From assembly GCF_001625305.1 (NCBI RefSeq), contig NW_017804242.1, positions 4,733,695 through 4,797,694 of the forward strand: DNA of 64,000 nt, written 5' to 3'. Each line of letters begins with the position of its first letter. Position 1 is the stretch's first letter. The notes beneath the pieces were generated by a model. That model ran no database searches. It had not been told where the DNA came from and saw only the letters and a program-made list of their open reading frames with translations. Of this stretch, positions 46,121 through 57,080 are shown piece after piece. This stretch comes from Branchiostoma belcheri. Lineage: Eukaryota > Chordata > Leptocardii > Amphioxiformes > Branchiostomatidae. Position numbers and translations under genes: made by a program.

Positions 46121-47552
46121 CTGATATAATGATATATACAGGAAATACATGCCACTGTAATTGGGCATCAAGCAGAGGATTGGGCACAATATATTTGTAG
46201 TGTCTTTAAGCGTGTTTTTCCTTTCTTTTGCGTTGTTATCTTTTTACGCCAGCCAAACAAATGGTAAATGGAGATCAGTAGAGAAGATACCATATCTCTA
46301 GTAGTACAGTGATCACAAATGTGGGCCTAAACGGAAGAAGAAGATTTTCTACTAAGTTTGGAAAAAAATTCCCTCATTTTAGACGCTGAAGCATTTACTT
46401 CCCGTCGAAAATGGTTCTCATCGTCGAAGCAATTTCTGTCCTATCTAATAGCACCACATGTCCTTTTACGTAGAATGAGTGCCCTTCCAATTTCGAACAT
46501 ATATAGTACAGACAATTTTAGGTACTAGGTAAATCATGCCATTTTCTGTATCTTATAAGGCGACTTAAAAGTAATTGACTGTTCTTTAAGTGTACCATAA
46601 CCGACTCTACGCTACTTAGGTGCCGTTAAGGGACTTCAAGACGCATAAAAAATAATGACCGTTTATAGACATGATGTAAGCCTTGGATGCTGAAGTCATT
46701 TCATAGCATTCTGGAATTGGGGTTCCGGTCACTTGAAGCCACTTTGGTGCCGGATTCGTCTGTCGCCTGATGAGAACTTAACTTGCCGACTACAAGTCTC
46801 ATACTCAGTCCATTAACTAGTTAACATCTGGTTGAGGAAAGTTTACAAGGGCCAAAAAGGCGCCTGGGGGGCCACAAGCCTTGCCCTTTGCTGTAGGGTC
46901 ACACCGGGGGACCACACAATTTGGCCCAAACCCATTACGTTCCAGAGTAAAGACGAGCAGTAGCAAATGTTAGCTACAAGTCTGGCGCCGATGGTAAAAT
47001 TCGTGCCATGAACCTACCGTATGTGAGACGGAAGATGCCAAGAGCGGTTATATTAGAACCTTTCAGTTTATGATGTTAGCTTTTGGGAATACGAGTCATT
47101 AGGGAAATATTCGGATGACCGACCATGTACATCTAAAAGGTCCTCGGATGCAGCTAATGCAAGTGATGGGTGTTGGAAGATGAAAGTGGCGTGAGTACGA
47201 ACAGAAGAGTTCTTTTAGGACAAATTGCATCCATATATTAGGTAAAAGAATATCGGTCTAATTTTAAAGTGAAAATTAAACTGTTTTCCAACTGATAGAA
47301 ATTAATTTTTCAACTGAATCTTTCGGTCTTGATCAGCAATCTGACCCAGATGCTGTAGACACGTGATTTTTCCGTACGTGTGACGGTCGAAAATTCTGGT
47401 GGGCCAAAGTCTATTCTAATATTTACTAATTTACCTAAGCATATAAAATTTCATACCAAATAGAAAGCATTCTATACATATTACTCTAAAATTGAAATCG
47501 TATAATCTTATCGTTAACCTTACAAAACTTAAATCTTATTTCATTACTAAGA
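46121..47552. other. Non-coding; possible unclassified repeat near 46.85-47.04 kb
   Basis: The GC-richer block at 46840-47040 (AGGGTCACACCGGGGGACC and CAAGTCTGGCGCCGATGG) reads like a mobile repeat, but it has no second copy in the window. Confidence 0.3.
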
Positions 47553-47936
47553 CCATGTTGACTTGATTATATGGATGACATCCTCTGGGAACCCCAAAAC
47601 TGATGCGCGCGTGCGAATAAAAAAAAAAAAGTTTTGCAAAAAAAAAGTTGTTTTCATTATGAAATGTACTTGGTCATAAAGGTTGAACAAATGGCACAGA
47701 ATATGGTTTGGCGAATAATCTACTCTACGAATTCATTTCTTTACAATTTCGTGTTTTTTCGTTTGATTTTGACATTCTACGACATTGGTATGGTTTTTTT
47801 GTAACTTACGGTATATTTTTGCTCATTTTGCAACTGTTTTGTACGATTTACAGTATGGTTGAAAACTTTCTTTTTTTTGGAAACGGCCGAAATTCATGCG
47901 CGCGCGGATGTCATCCATATAATCAAATCAACATGG
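47553..47936. mobile_element. 384-bp element with 31-bp inverted ends
   Basis: The first 31 bases (47553-47583, starting CCATGTTGACTTGATTATAT) and the last 31 (47906-47936) are inverted repeats with a single mismatch. Just inside each end lies an alternating GCGCGCG tract (about 47605 and 47899), a further inverted match. The interior is AT-rich with two long A-runs near 47620 and 47640. A 77-codon open frame inside looks like chance. No second copy occurs in the window. Confidence 0.55.
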
Positions 47937-48610
47937 CCTAATTCAAATCCGGTGACATATTAATTTTATTCCGATAATAGTCTCATTACATTGCATTTTA
48001 ACGTTCCAGTTTAATCGGTACACAAGTCAGCAATTCCATGACCAGAATTATCCATTGTTACCCATACGTCAGCAGAATTGACAAGCGTTAATGTTCTTAA
48101 TGGAGTATTTTTCTATTTTCCCTTCTTAACAGCATTAACATCGATGTCCCCGGGGTAAATCTCTGTGTTCCGGAACTTTGAATCAAACAACCGTGTTCAA
48201 TAATGGTATTGAATACCATATATCATTTGAATGATTTGAAAATTATCTAGAACTAAATGTTTTGATGTCGATTCATACAATTTCAGTTTTATTGTCCAAG
48301 GTTTACTCCATTTTAAACGTGCTTGGTGCTTGCACTGCTAGCACGTCTGCAGAATATATAGTAAGCTACTACTACTACTGACTGTTCCAAATCAGTTAAC
48401 ACATTGCTTTATCTTGCAAAACCGTAACGGCATACAGCATAGATCAATAATGAAGAACGGTATTGCACTTAAATTTATTGAAAGAAACAGATTGTTGTAT
48501 GGTAAGTCATGCAACAAATGCCCGCACAATGTTGACATGTTTGAGTTACATAGCGGGCAGGAGGTGACTTCTAACGCGAGAGGACAAAAAACAGCATGCT
48601 GACATATGTA

Positions 48611-48958
48611 CATCAGAGAGTGATTCGACACAAACGCATCCTCAACACACACGATCCTCAAACCTAGTTTTGACGGGAAGAAGACAACTGCACAGGCATC
48701 ATCAAATACGTGGTGACGGTCCATCACACATGGAATACTGATCTGTGATTGGCTAAGATACACGTGCTCATTGCGTGGACAACACGTGTTTGCAATCTCC
48801 ACTGAGATTTTCGCGCCATACAGGATTTTTCACTGAGATGTCTGCACAAGTCTGGGCGAAAATCAATCGTAATGTCCATAACGCCCAGTCTTAACTTCCT
48901 AATTATTATGTACATATCACTTACAGGATCTGGGACAAAACAAGCATTTTACTGTTGG
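48611..48958 (+). repeat. 350-bp dispersed direct repeat, copy 2
   Basis: Second copy of the repeat at 44115. ATTGG (48748) and both CACGTG boxes (48761 and 48783) are kept, with the 22-base spacing unchanged. Small deletions occur elsewhere, for example within the CGCACGCAAG part. Confidence 0.7.
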
Positions 48959-50613
48959 TCTTAATTATACGCATATATACAATGTAACAGACGGTATGCT
49001 TTCGTAGTCTGAAGGCTAGGCCAAGAGCTACCTCTGCGACCGTGTGAAAATGGACTCAATTGATGGTTTTGCAGTGGAACAGTCACTCTATCGAATCGCG
49101 AACACGCCCGCAGCTCGCTTGTAGGTGCATATCTTGATTCCATGCTGGAGAAGTATGGCCATGTACATGTCAGAATATGTGTGGATCGCATTCGATGCTG
49201 CAATTGCCCTATATTCTGAAAAATGTCAAATATGTTCCAAATTTTTTAGCTGTCAATAATCCACACCGGACCGTATTACTACTGTAGTATTCGTGCACCT
49301 AACCATTTTAGCTATAATGTGGTATTACAATCTAAAACGTATAATATTTGTACAGAATGGCTCTTTTTGAGTACCCACCCTACAACACCACGGATGTTTT
49401 AAATTGTCCTGACTTATGTAACCCAATATTCCTTAAAGTTTTATATCTGCTAAATTTGATAAGTAATTTGATTGTATTATTTCATTAATCATTCGATGTT
49501 TGCTATATTCTTGTGTACTGGTATTTTTTTTTCTTTTTTTTATATCTTATTAGAGTAAATGGTACTATGTTGAAATTAGAATCAATAGTTATTTTAAGCA
49601 ATTATTTTAAGTAATTTTAAGCAATTATTGCATTAAAGAGGAAACCCAAGATAAACCATTTGAGTTTCTGTTGTCTCTGGCACATTCTTCTCATGATTTA
49701 CCAGAAGTTCTTTTGTACAAATAAACAATAAACAAATAAGCAATAAATAAATGGGACATGGCTGTTGTTTGAGATTAGATAGTGTAAGGACAGACATTAT
49801 GATTATAACCATTATACATTTGCATCATGAAAAGTCACAGTGATATTCATGCACTGATACACACTTTTAAAAAACCGTCATTAACGTACTAACGATGCGC
49901 GCTGCCACTATATAACCCTGAGTAAGAAATGTTTCAAATTGATTCTATCCAACAGGTCATCTCAGGATCGTGTGCTACCTGTGGCATGTGACATGTCACA
50001 TCACCTCAATTTCATCAGGGATTTCCGTACACTTGTTGTCTTAAATATCTTTTCACCACAAGCGACAGTTAGCTTAATAAGGTCGCCTAGGAAAATTACA
50101 GTTTGCCTCGCCTACCTTGGCCAGCTATGGCCATCCATCTCAAAGCCCTGACAGGTGTGAAGGTTGGAACAAAGAGTGTCAGAAGGTAATTGGATGGTTC
50201 AGTGGCGGTTTGGTCCTACAAGCCCTGTCATTAATATCTGTCTACAACACTTGATGGAATGTAGACTTTGTTGGATGGACCCTGCCAAAGTTCTATCAGG
50301 TTTTGTCCCCAAAGGGACGCTTTACCAATGAAATAGAATCAATAGGTAAACATGCCATTCCTAATTCTTTTGATATAGTAAAATTAAAATGTAATTCATA
50401 ACCTAACTTGCAAAATGTATGACAGGCGTAATATGATAAAGATATGAACTATTGCAATAACGAAAACATGATATGATTCCGCACTGAAATAACATGGAAG
50501 AAGGTGCATCATGCACATCAAAGCTTGATTAACGTTAGACATTATAAATCGGTGGCTTTATCTAATGCCTTTTTGTGAAGACCTTAGTAGTAAAATTAGA
50601 AAAGCTATCATCC
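48959..50613. other. No supported gene
   Basis: A 49-kb acceptor (gatggttttgcag) on the plus strand leads into only about 20 open codons. The frames at 48961-49203 (minus) and 49939-50151 (plus) lack other support. Confidence 0.4.
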
Positions 50614-50675
50614 CTAGAGCTTCCACACAAAGAAAGTGCAAATGAGCGCATTCAGCTTTGGAGCCAATAACATGT
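50614..50675 (-). CDS. Candidate last exon paired with 50979-51055
   Basis: A very good acceptor (ttcattcatcttgcag) precedes two bases that complete the split codon of the exon at 50979-51055, then 19 codons and TAG. The resulting short C-terminus is hydrophobic (CTFFVWKL). Phase agreement and acceptor quality are the evidence; length is too small for homology. An alternative plus-strand exon (50769-50840) lies inside the 303-base intron, so at least one of the two models is probably wrong. Confidence 0.35.
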
Positions 50676-50768
50676 CTGCAAGATGAATGAAACGGTGTAT
50701 GCACCAATCTAATAGGCAATATGTCTTTGTCGGACATAGTGTAGGTATTACCTTTTTCAAATGACCAG

Positions 50769-50840
50769 TCACGGTCATACTGGCATCCAAAAAAAGAACT
50801 GCACTTAATCAAGCACCCGGGGCTTAGAGCAAATCAACAA
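50769..50840 (+). CDS. Alternative plus-strand 24-codon exon
   Basis: An acceptor (cctttttcaaatgaccag) and a near-perfect donor (CAACAA|gtaagtaag) enclose exactly 24 open codons, phase 0 at both ends (SRSYWHPKKELHLIKHPG and onward). It competes with the minus-strand two-exon model around it. No partner exon was identified. Confidence 0.22.
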
Positions 50841-50978
50841 GTAAGTAAGAATAATGTAATTAACTTGCTTGTTATGAGATTCGATATGCATAGTAATCAT
50901 TAGTAGTTTGTTATCAGACCACTTTATCGCGGCCCATATAACAGACAGCAGTGCATTAATGTGAGATGAAAATGATAC

Positions 50979-51055
50979 CTGAAATAAAGTCTTCCGGTGA
51001 CTGCCACATTTGACCTCCATGAGTCCACTTTTCATAAACATAAATTCTAGTTGCG
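50979..51055 (-). CDS. Candidate penultimate exon, unknown protein
   Basis: This 77-base stretch on the minus strand lies between an acceptor (gtttgaccctgtcag) and a donor (TTTCAG|GTATCA). It encodes 25 full codons with one base hanging over at each end. The peptide YEKWTHGGQMWQSPEDFIS is coding-like. The SPEDF pattern distantly recalls the MTPxDF segment beside EF hands in mitochondrial calcium-regulated proteins, but that is too weak to name a family. Its one-base overhang joins in frame to the exon at 50614-50675. Confidence 0.38.
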
Positions 51056-51148
51056 CTGACAGGGTCAAACACCAATCGTTATTTGCACAAGCCGTTCTAG
51101 CCGTGTTTTAAATTGCCATATGTATGTCCACATGTCACCTCGTTCGTA

Positions 51149-51518
51149 AATTCATCCAATGCAATTGAGGGGCAACAAAAATATTTTGGACGTGGAATCG
51201 GTCTGATTTTGACATTTCCTACCATATATTACCATACCACCATTTCAATTTTTCAAGGGTTTAAAATAACCTTAAAGCAACCTACTTGAGGTATCTCTTT
51301 ATTGTTTTATTAGGTACTCTATGTTTTATCAGGTACTGACCATAAATAGCTACAAAACAGAATTATCAACCGTTTTTTATTAGCGACATCACATTTTGCC
51401 TCATCAATATTACTGTACTGTGATATAGGATTGATTAAACTTACTACTATAAAAGAATGACCTGAAAATTTAATTTGTAAAAACTCCTTTTTTCGAACTG
51501 AAATTGCACTGAATGCCA
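51149..51518. mobile_element. TIR element family A, long copy
   Basis: The left end is AATTCATCCAATGCAATTGA and the right end is the complement of GGCATTCAGTGCAATTTC. The interior matches the 17795 copy (TTTGCCTCATCAATATTAC). At about 370 bp it is the longest copy seen. Confidence 0.5.
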
Positions 51519-52952
51519 TTAACAGCTATAGTCCTTCACATGCCATTTATACTTTTCGCTGATTACACGTTTCAACCAAATCTTTTAACAACCATTAAAT
51601 CTAACAAAAATACCTACCCTACATATTTTAAGGTAGCCTACCTGTTTTGAGGTAGGCGTTTTCTTCCGATTTTAGAAAATATTTCTTCTTAAATAGAGAC
51701 GATAAGATTAGTGCTAATAGGTAAATTGCCTTATGTCTACATTTTTTTTAATATGTAAGAAGTACGCAATTCAGCCTATGGCTGCGATGTACTTTCATAT
51801 CAGATAAAAAAATCAAAAGAATCATTCATTCACTCAAAAATATACGTCACAGAATCCCGACGTTTTAGTGACTTCTTCACCTTTGAATTCTGCCCCATGG
51901 TAAAAGATTAATCAGATAGATCTGAGGCCTTTAGTAGATATGACACGGTACTTGCATGTCTCTGTCCCTTTACAGCTTATCAAATGGTGCACGCCACAGA
52001 CGCATTGCAGTGGACAGCAAGAATCTATTAATAGATACGAGAAAAGACAGCAAGCCAATAGTCAGAAAAATGCAGTGTTATCAGCTGATGTTTGTGCGTG
52101 ATTACATAAAGGCATTGATTTATTATTTCTAGAAATACAGCCAGTCAATAACCGATATCGAACATTCATGGTCTATATAAAAACCATTCATTATTCGTGA
52201 AAGAGGTCACAGCCCATATCAATGGCACAAACCTTTTCAAAATGGAAGAAAAATGCCGCTGTTGGGCAGTTAATTGTCATTCACTGTATCCGGGAATCTA
52301 CATCATAACAACACCCATTCCTGGAATTTACTATAATGCAGTTGGTACGTAAGTAAGTAGGACAAAAGGTCGTATTGCAATAAGAAGGAGTGGATAACTA
52401 ATGATTTATTGAGTTTGAATGGGTGTGGGTTTGCACTTTGCACTGTTAAAAGTAGGCTGCTACAATCTACTGTGAGTATGCAATACCTACTGCCTTGGGT
52501 GATCGTACATCCTCACCCATTTAATATACAAACTATTCATGCAATGGCTATATCTCCTTATAGTCATGGCAGTTGGCGCTCACTTTGCAATGTAGCTACA
52601 GTGACACACGAATAAGACGGGCACAGATAAGGATGAGATCCGACGTAACCTTTGAAACTTTCCAAGCGAACAGACTTTATTACAGTTCATGTAACAACAG
52701 AATATTACAGCACAAATGCCATTCGAGGCCTGCATAATGAAAGCTTACTTCTGAAATCACTTAAGTCTCTTGATATTGCAGGTTGCTGAGATTGTGCAAG
52801 AGTAAGACGAAACCTAATATCGAGACAGCATAAAAGGGGATAAAATGCTTCAGACGTTTTTAGATTTGGATATGATAACGCCAGCGAGCAATATATCCAT
52901 ACAAAATTGTTACGTCAAACATAAAGAAGATGATTACCTAATATTTTCCCAG

Positions 52953-53200
52953 TTAAAGTTCTAAGTCTCATGAAGCAATGTTTTGTACAAGAACTTTGTG
53001 GGGATGTATCTCCTAGGAATCTAGCATGTAGACGAAGAAGGGTTGATGGACGGATTTTTATGTTTGATGTATCAGGTATGCATGTTAAAGATGTGTTCAC
53101 TGATGCGAGGATATGTGATGGCAATATAGGAGTGTTGTGTCGATCAGGCCAAGGGAAAGAGTTGCACAGTAAACCCATGTGCTCTCCACTATTAGTTTAA
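52953..53200 (+). CDS. Candidate coding exon or degraded element ORF
   Basis: After an acceptor (cctaatattttcccag) the plus strand is open for 81 codons to TAA at 53198-53200. The peptide is unusually protein-like for this region: ELCGDVSPRNLACRRRR, then GRIFMFDVSG, then DARICDGNIGVLCRSGQG. A possible donor inside it (GTATCAG|GTATGC, about 53072) would splice in phase to the exon at 53518. The minus strand is also open here for 87 codons, so the coding strand is not certain. The basic and glycine-rich motifs could belong to a multi-copy element ORF. I do not recognise it. Confidence 0.33.
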
Positions 53201-53517
53201 GCTAGAAAAGTTTTAGCATCTTTTTTAAATGTGTTTCCTCGACTGACATCAACTTTTGGAAGCACAGACAATATAGTAACTGATGTTGAAACATCATCGT
53301 AGTCAGCGAATTTTTTGGGGAACCGTATTCAACAGTCGTAATAAGCACATTCATAACTACCATAAATACACCCTGGATGGTGATTTTAGATTGTTTGACA
53401 GCTAATATCGCTCAAAAAAGCGTAGTCAATATGCTCCGTAGTAGACTGGGCACAACCCCAATTCAAAATTCGCTTACCTCACGTATTAGAAGAGGTAGCT
53501 GAATTTTTCTTTGTCAG

Positions 53518-53711
53518 CAAGTATCAGCGTCATCATTTTTCATCTGTTTCACAATGCGTTGAACACGACCCTTGCTCCTGTTGCTGTATGGATCTTACAG
53601 CCTGGTATATATCAAAGAAATGCCGCTGTACATCACAAACTCCTTGATTTCTATCAGCAGAAGGTGTATCAAAGAAACGCCGCTGCAAATCACCAAGTTC
53701 TTGATTTGTGA
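53518..53711 (+). CDS. Candidate terminal exon with an internal 19-residue repeat
   Basis: A strong acceptor (gaatttttctttgtcag) is followed by two split-codon bases and 63 codons to TGA. The last 35 residues are two tandem copies of a 19-residue unit (YQRNAAVHHKLLDFYQQKV, then YQRNAAANHQVLDL). At DNA level this is a 57-base tandem duplication whose copies differ but stay open. The exon would join in phase to a donor near 53072. The function is unknown; the repeat could equally be a minisatellite that happens to be open. Confidence 0.33.
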
Positions 53712-56448
53712 TTTGTAACCTAGTTGTATGGCATTATAATGGACTGAACAAAACAAAAGACCTTAAACCTGTGCTTTGCATTGTAATTCAACAATTTTAC
53801 CGGAATGAAAGCTGTGATTTTTTTAGTCTTATATGAAATGCCATGTAATCCTGTAATAACATTTTAAAAGCAAGATGTTTTCAGAAGAATCCTTTTATGC
53901 AAACCTATATAGAATTTGCCTTTACAAAATGGAAACCTTGCTTGCAAGGGAAGGAAATCAACTCAAGTACATTGAGTAGGCCGCTCAACAGACCGATACG
54001 TTGATGTCTTCCTGGAATTTTCTAACATGTTTTGCATCATTGAAGCAGACATCCAACATCTTATAAAAGACACCTATAATATATACCTTATGGGTTCACT
54101 CAAACTGATAATAGTTATCTGCTCCAAATTTAGGTAAATGTTTACAATACAAAGGAAAGATTATTGCAGTTATAAACTTCTGTAATACCAGTGGATCATC
54201 AGTAAGCACCAGATAGGTCGATATGAACCGTCCTGATTCCGACGATGCAGTCTAGAATCGATGTCAATCACCGTGCCTCGTTGGTCATTCTTGACCCAGT
54301 TCCTTTCCTAATTGCTATTGAAGAAAGCTTTGGAAATTTACGAGTTCCTTCAAAGCTGCATCAGCAGGAGAAGACGAATCTCTCCTTCAGGACCATGGAT
54401 CTGCTGCGTGTTTTCTTTTCAAGTAGACCCGCTTAGAATACATGATAAAAATGCCGGCAATCTGCTTCCTGTCGAGACGCTTGTGTAATGAGTGATGAAT
54501 GCGAGATTTTCCGAGTCACGGGAAAGGGTAATCGTCTACCTATAGCCTGTGTCGTGTAGGGCCCCTCTATTCACGGGGATGCTGCAAAATTGACTACCGT
54601 GATGCAGTAGAGATGTCGTGACGATCACAAAAGTTCACGACTTCCTGTCAATAACCGCCAGTTTCCTCGGTCAATTCGAATGCCCCCTCTCAGGTTAATT
54701 AGAGGTCGTAAGGAATTTAACCGGAATGCAGTGACGCATACACGCATTTTGACCAATTAGAATTCAAAGAGGGGATGTTCATAGTGTACGTGACAGTATT
54801 GTCAAGGTTAATCTACCTTTCTCCTAACTTGTCGACATTTTTGACAACTAAGGACCTCAACTGTTGAACTGCAAAAAAAATTAAACATTGCAGTTCAAAA
54901 ATATCTTTGCAGTTCAATATATATATTTTTCAGTCTAACAGTAAACAGACAGTTACTTGACAGAACATTTTGATTAGCACAAAAAGTAACCTAGTAACTT
55001 TTGTTAATTATTAACACAGGACGTATTCTTGAAGAGCACACGGATCGTTCGACCACATAATGTTGTGAATTCTCTGGGACGAGACTTTACCTCGTAAACG
55101 TTACTTTTGGACGGGAATTTGAGGTAACTTTCTCGTTCCGCCATGTGGGTAGCTGCAATGATTGATGGTTTTGGTTCTTAAAGATAGATTAACTGCCCAA
55201 ACTGTCTGTCTACTTTTCATGTGGAACGAAAAGTTAATGATGTGTTTTCGTGCGAAGCTGCAAGCTGCACTGTACTGTATTGATCGCAAGTTCCAAAAGA
55301 TTGCACGTAGGGTAAACTAAAGGGTGCCTACATGTATATACACTATCGGCTATTCTTTTCTGTTCCAGGTTGACCATTTCTGTTGTTACCCCTCACATCC
55401 GTCAGTAATTTTTCTGCCGACTTGATGAAAAGAACCATACTTTTGGTGGCAGTTCATTCGTTGCACCAGGAAAATCAAAATACGCTAGCTACTATATTTT
55501 CGAAGTGAAGTTGTCTGTTTGTCAGTGTAAATCTTCCTGATCGTATAAGCTTCATTGCACAACTATTGTACAAGTATGGTAACTATGGGTCCATACAACT
55601 ATAGTTTCATAAGGCTCTAGGTAATGCAAGAAGCCACAGTATAGGATACAAGAACGTAAAATAGGGGTGAAATGAGCTTTTACAATTATTTATAATCTGC
55701 TAGGCAGTGTGGCATTGGCTATACAACATTTAGAATCATCTAGGCATTGGCAACGTGGCTTCTTCCAGGAATTATTTAGTAATTACTTGGGCGTGGTGCA
55801 CTTCAGTACTATACAGGTCATGATCAGACCGCTATCCTCTAGATATTTTTAGTCGGAAGATTTCTACCGAGGGTAAAAAGTTATTTCCTCTCCGTAAGCT
55901 GATTGTGATGGATGATGGACGTTCAATATTTGATATTATGTGTTTTCCTAATGCTCTAGAACCATTTTATGTCATATGCATCCACTGAAATCTTATAATT
56001 TATCAGTTAGAGCAAACATCGGACAGTATTTTATATCACATTTAAACCATTGATTTGCAAGGCAGTCAAATGGATCTAGAAGTGTTTCTGAAAAAGGAGA
56101 GAGATTGTATGGTAATTTTAATTTCCTAAAGAATGGCGATATCTCTCTATAGCTATATAGTGCCCCTCATGGCAACTTCTTTCTTAGCCGTAACTATTTA
56201 TCTAATACCCCTTCCCCCGTACTAAATGCATGAAGTGGCTTTGACCGCTAAATATTGGTTTACTATGTCATTTATCATGTCTGATTTAATCATAGTAATA
56301 ACTTTCACTGAAGTGGAGACGGCGTAGGGACATTAGTCATAGTCAATGCTACATGAAATATGTTTTTGCATATTACTTTTTACTTCCAAAGATGGTATCA
56401 CGTTTTGCAAATTCTTGTTGTCTTTTTTCAAAGTAGTGAATGCCTTGC
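53712..56448. other. Non-coding, with one weak frame
   Basis: 54245-54436 (plus, 63 codons) has a plausible soluble-protein composition (GNLRVPSKLHQQEKTNLSF). The opposite strand is also open over part of it and no acceptor fits. Confidence 0.35.
54864..54917. repeat. TTGCAGTTCAA motif, three copies
   Basis: TTGAACTGCAA at 54864-54874 is followed by its exact complement at 54888-54898 and again at 54907-54917. The first two can pair as an 11-bp stem with a 13-base A/T loop. Confidence 0.45.
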
Positions 56449-56614
56449 AGGCATCCAATGCAATTTCAAGCAGACAAAACTTGATTTTTAGAGTCAGGTT
56501 TTCTCGTTATTCTTGCAGCAAGTTGAAATACTCCTATCTAAATCTAAATATCAGACAGGGTCCCTCAACCAGAATACTTTTGTTTTCGTTTTGCTGCCCT
56601 AAAATCGCATGTGT
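56449..56614. mobile_element. TIR element family A, internally deleted copy
   Basis: The left end is AGGCATCCAATGCAATTTCA and the right end has TTGCTGCCCTAAAATCGCAT. They are only 166 bases apart, so most of the interior is missing. It lies about 230 bases upstream of the candidate exon at 56840. Confidence 0.5.
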
Positions 56615-56839
56615 AAAATCCATGTGTATGGTGTATGGTTTTGGTGGTTTTTTAAGACTTTTCTATTTAGCATACGAATAAATTCCACACGGCTGTAAGA
56701 TTATAGAATTGCATCATACAAAAATGATCAATGACAGAAGAACCGGTTTGAGTCGGTAAGAATCATTAAAAAAACGTGCCAAACCTCTGTAATGTCTCGA
56801 AGTAAATATATTGCGTCTCATCGTTGCTATTGGGCTTAG

Positions 56840-57005
56840 CAATAAAACCGTAACAGCGATGCGGAAAACACCATTAATCCCAATAAAGCTTGATGTTCAT
56901 ACCAAGGGCCCAGGGAGTGATTCGGCCATTTTAGAAAATTCAGTCCACGTGCAAGGATTGACCGAAGAAACTAGTGAAGGGAAAAGAAAGAAAGGAACAT
57001 TTTAA
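56840..57005 (+). CDS. Candidate terminal exon, hydrophilic C-terminus
   Basis: An acceptor (tcgttgctattgggcttag) is followed by one base and 54 codons to TAA. The peptide resembles the tail of a cytoplasmic protein: PLIPIKLDVHTKGPGSDS, then acidic and serine-rich residues, then GKRKKGTF. Charged residues dominate, unlike chance frames in AT-rich DNA. AATAAA hexamers occur about 400 and 450 bases downstream on the same strand (near 57403 and 57456). The previous exon should end with two bases of a codon; none was identified. No family assigned. Confidence 0.4.
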
Positions 57006-57007
57006 TT

Positions 57008-57080
57008 CGTCGATGAAAGTTAGACATGCAGCTAATGAGATACACAAGGAATAATTGATAGTTTTTAAAAATCATTTTCT
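57008..57080 (+). mobile_element. Repeat family E, short copy 3
   Basis: GTCGATGAAAGTTAGACATG and TAATGAGATACAC match the family E opening. It begins just after the stop of the candidate exon at 56840, so that exon's 3' untranslated region may contain it. Confidence 0.4.
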
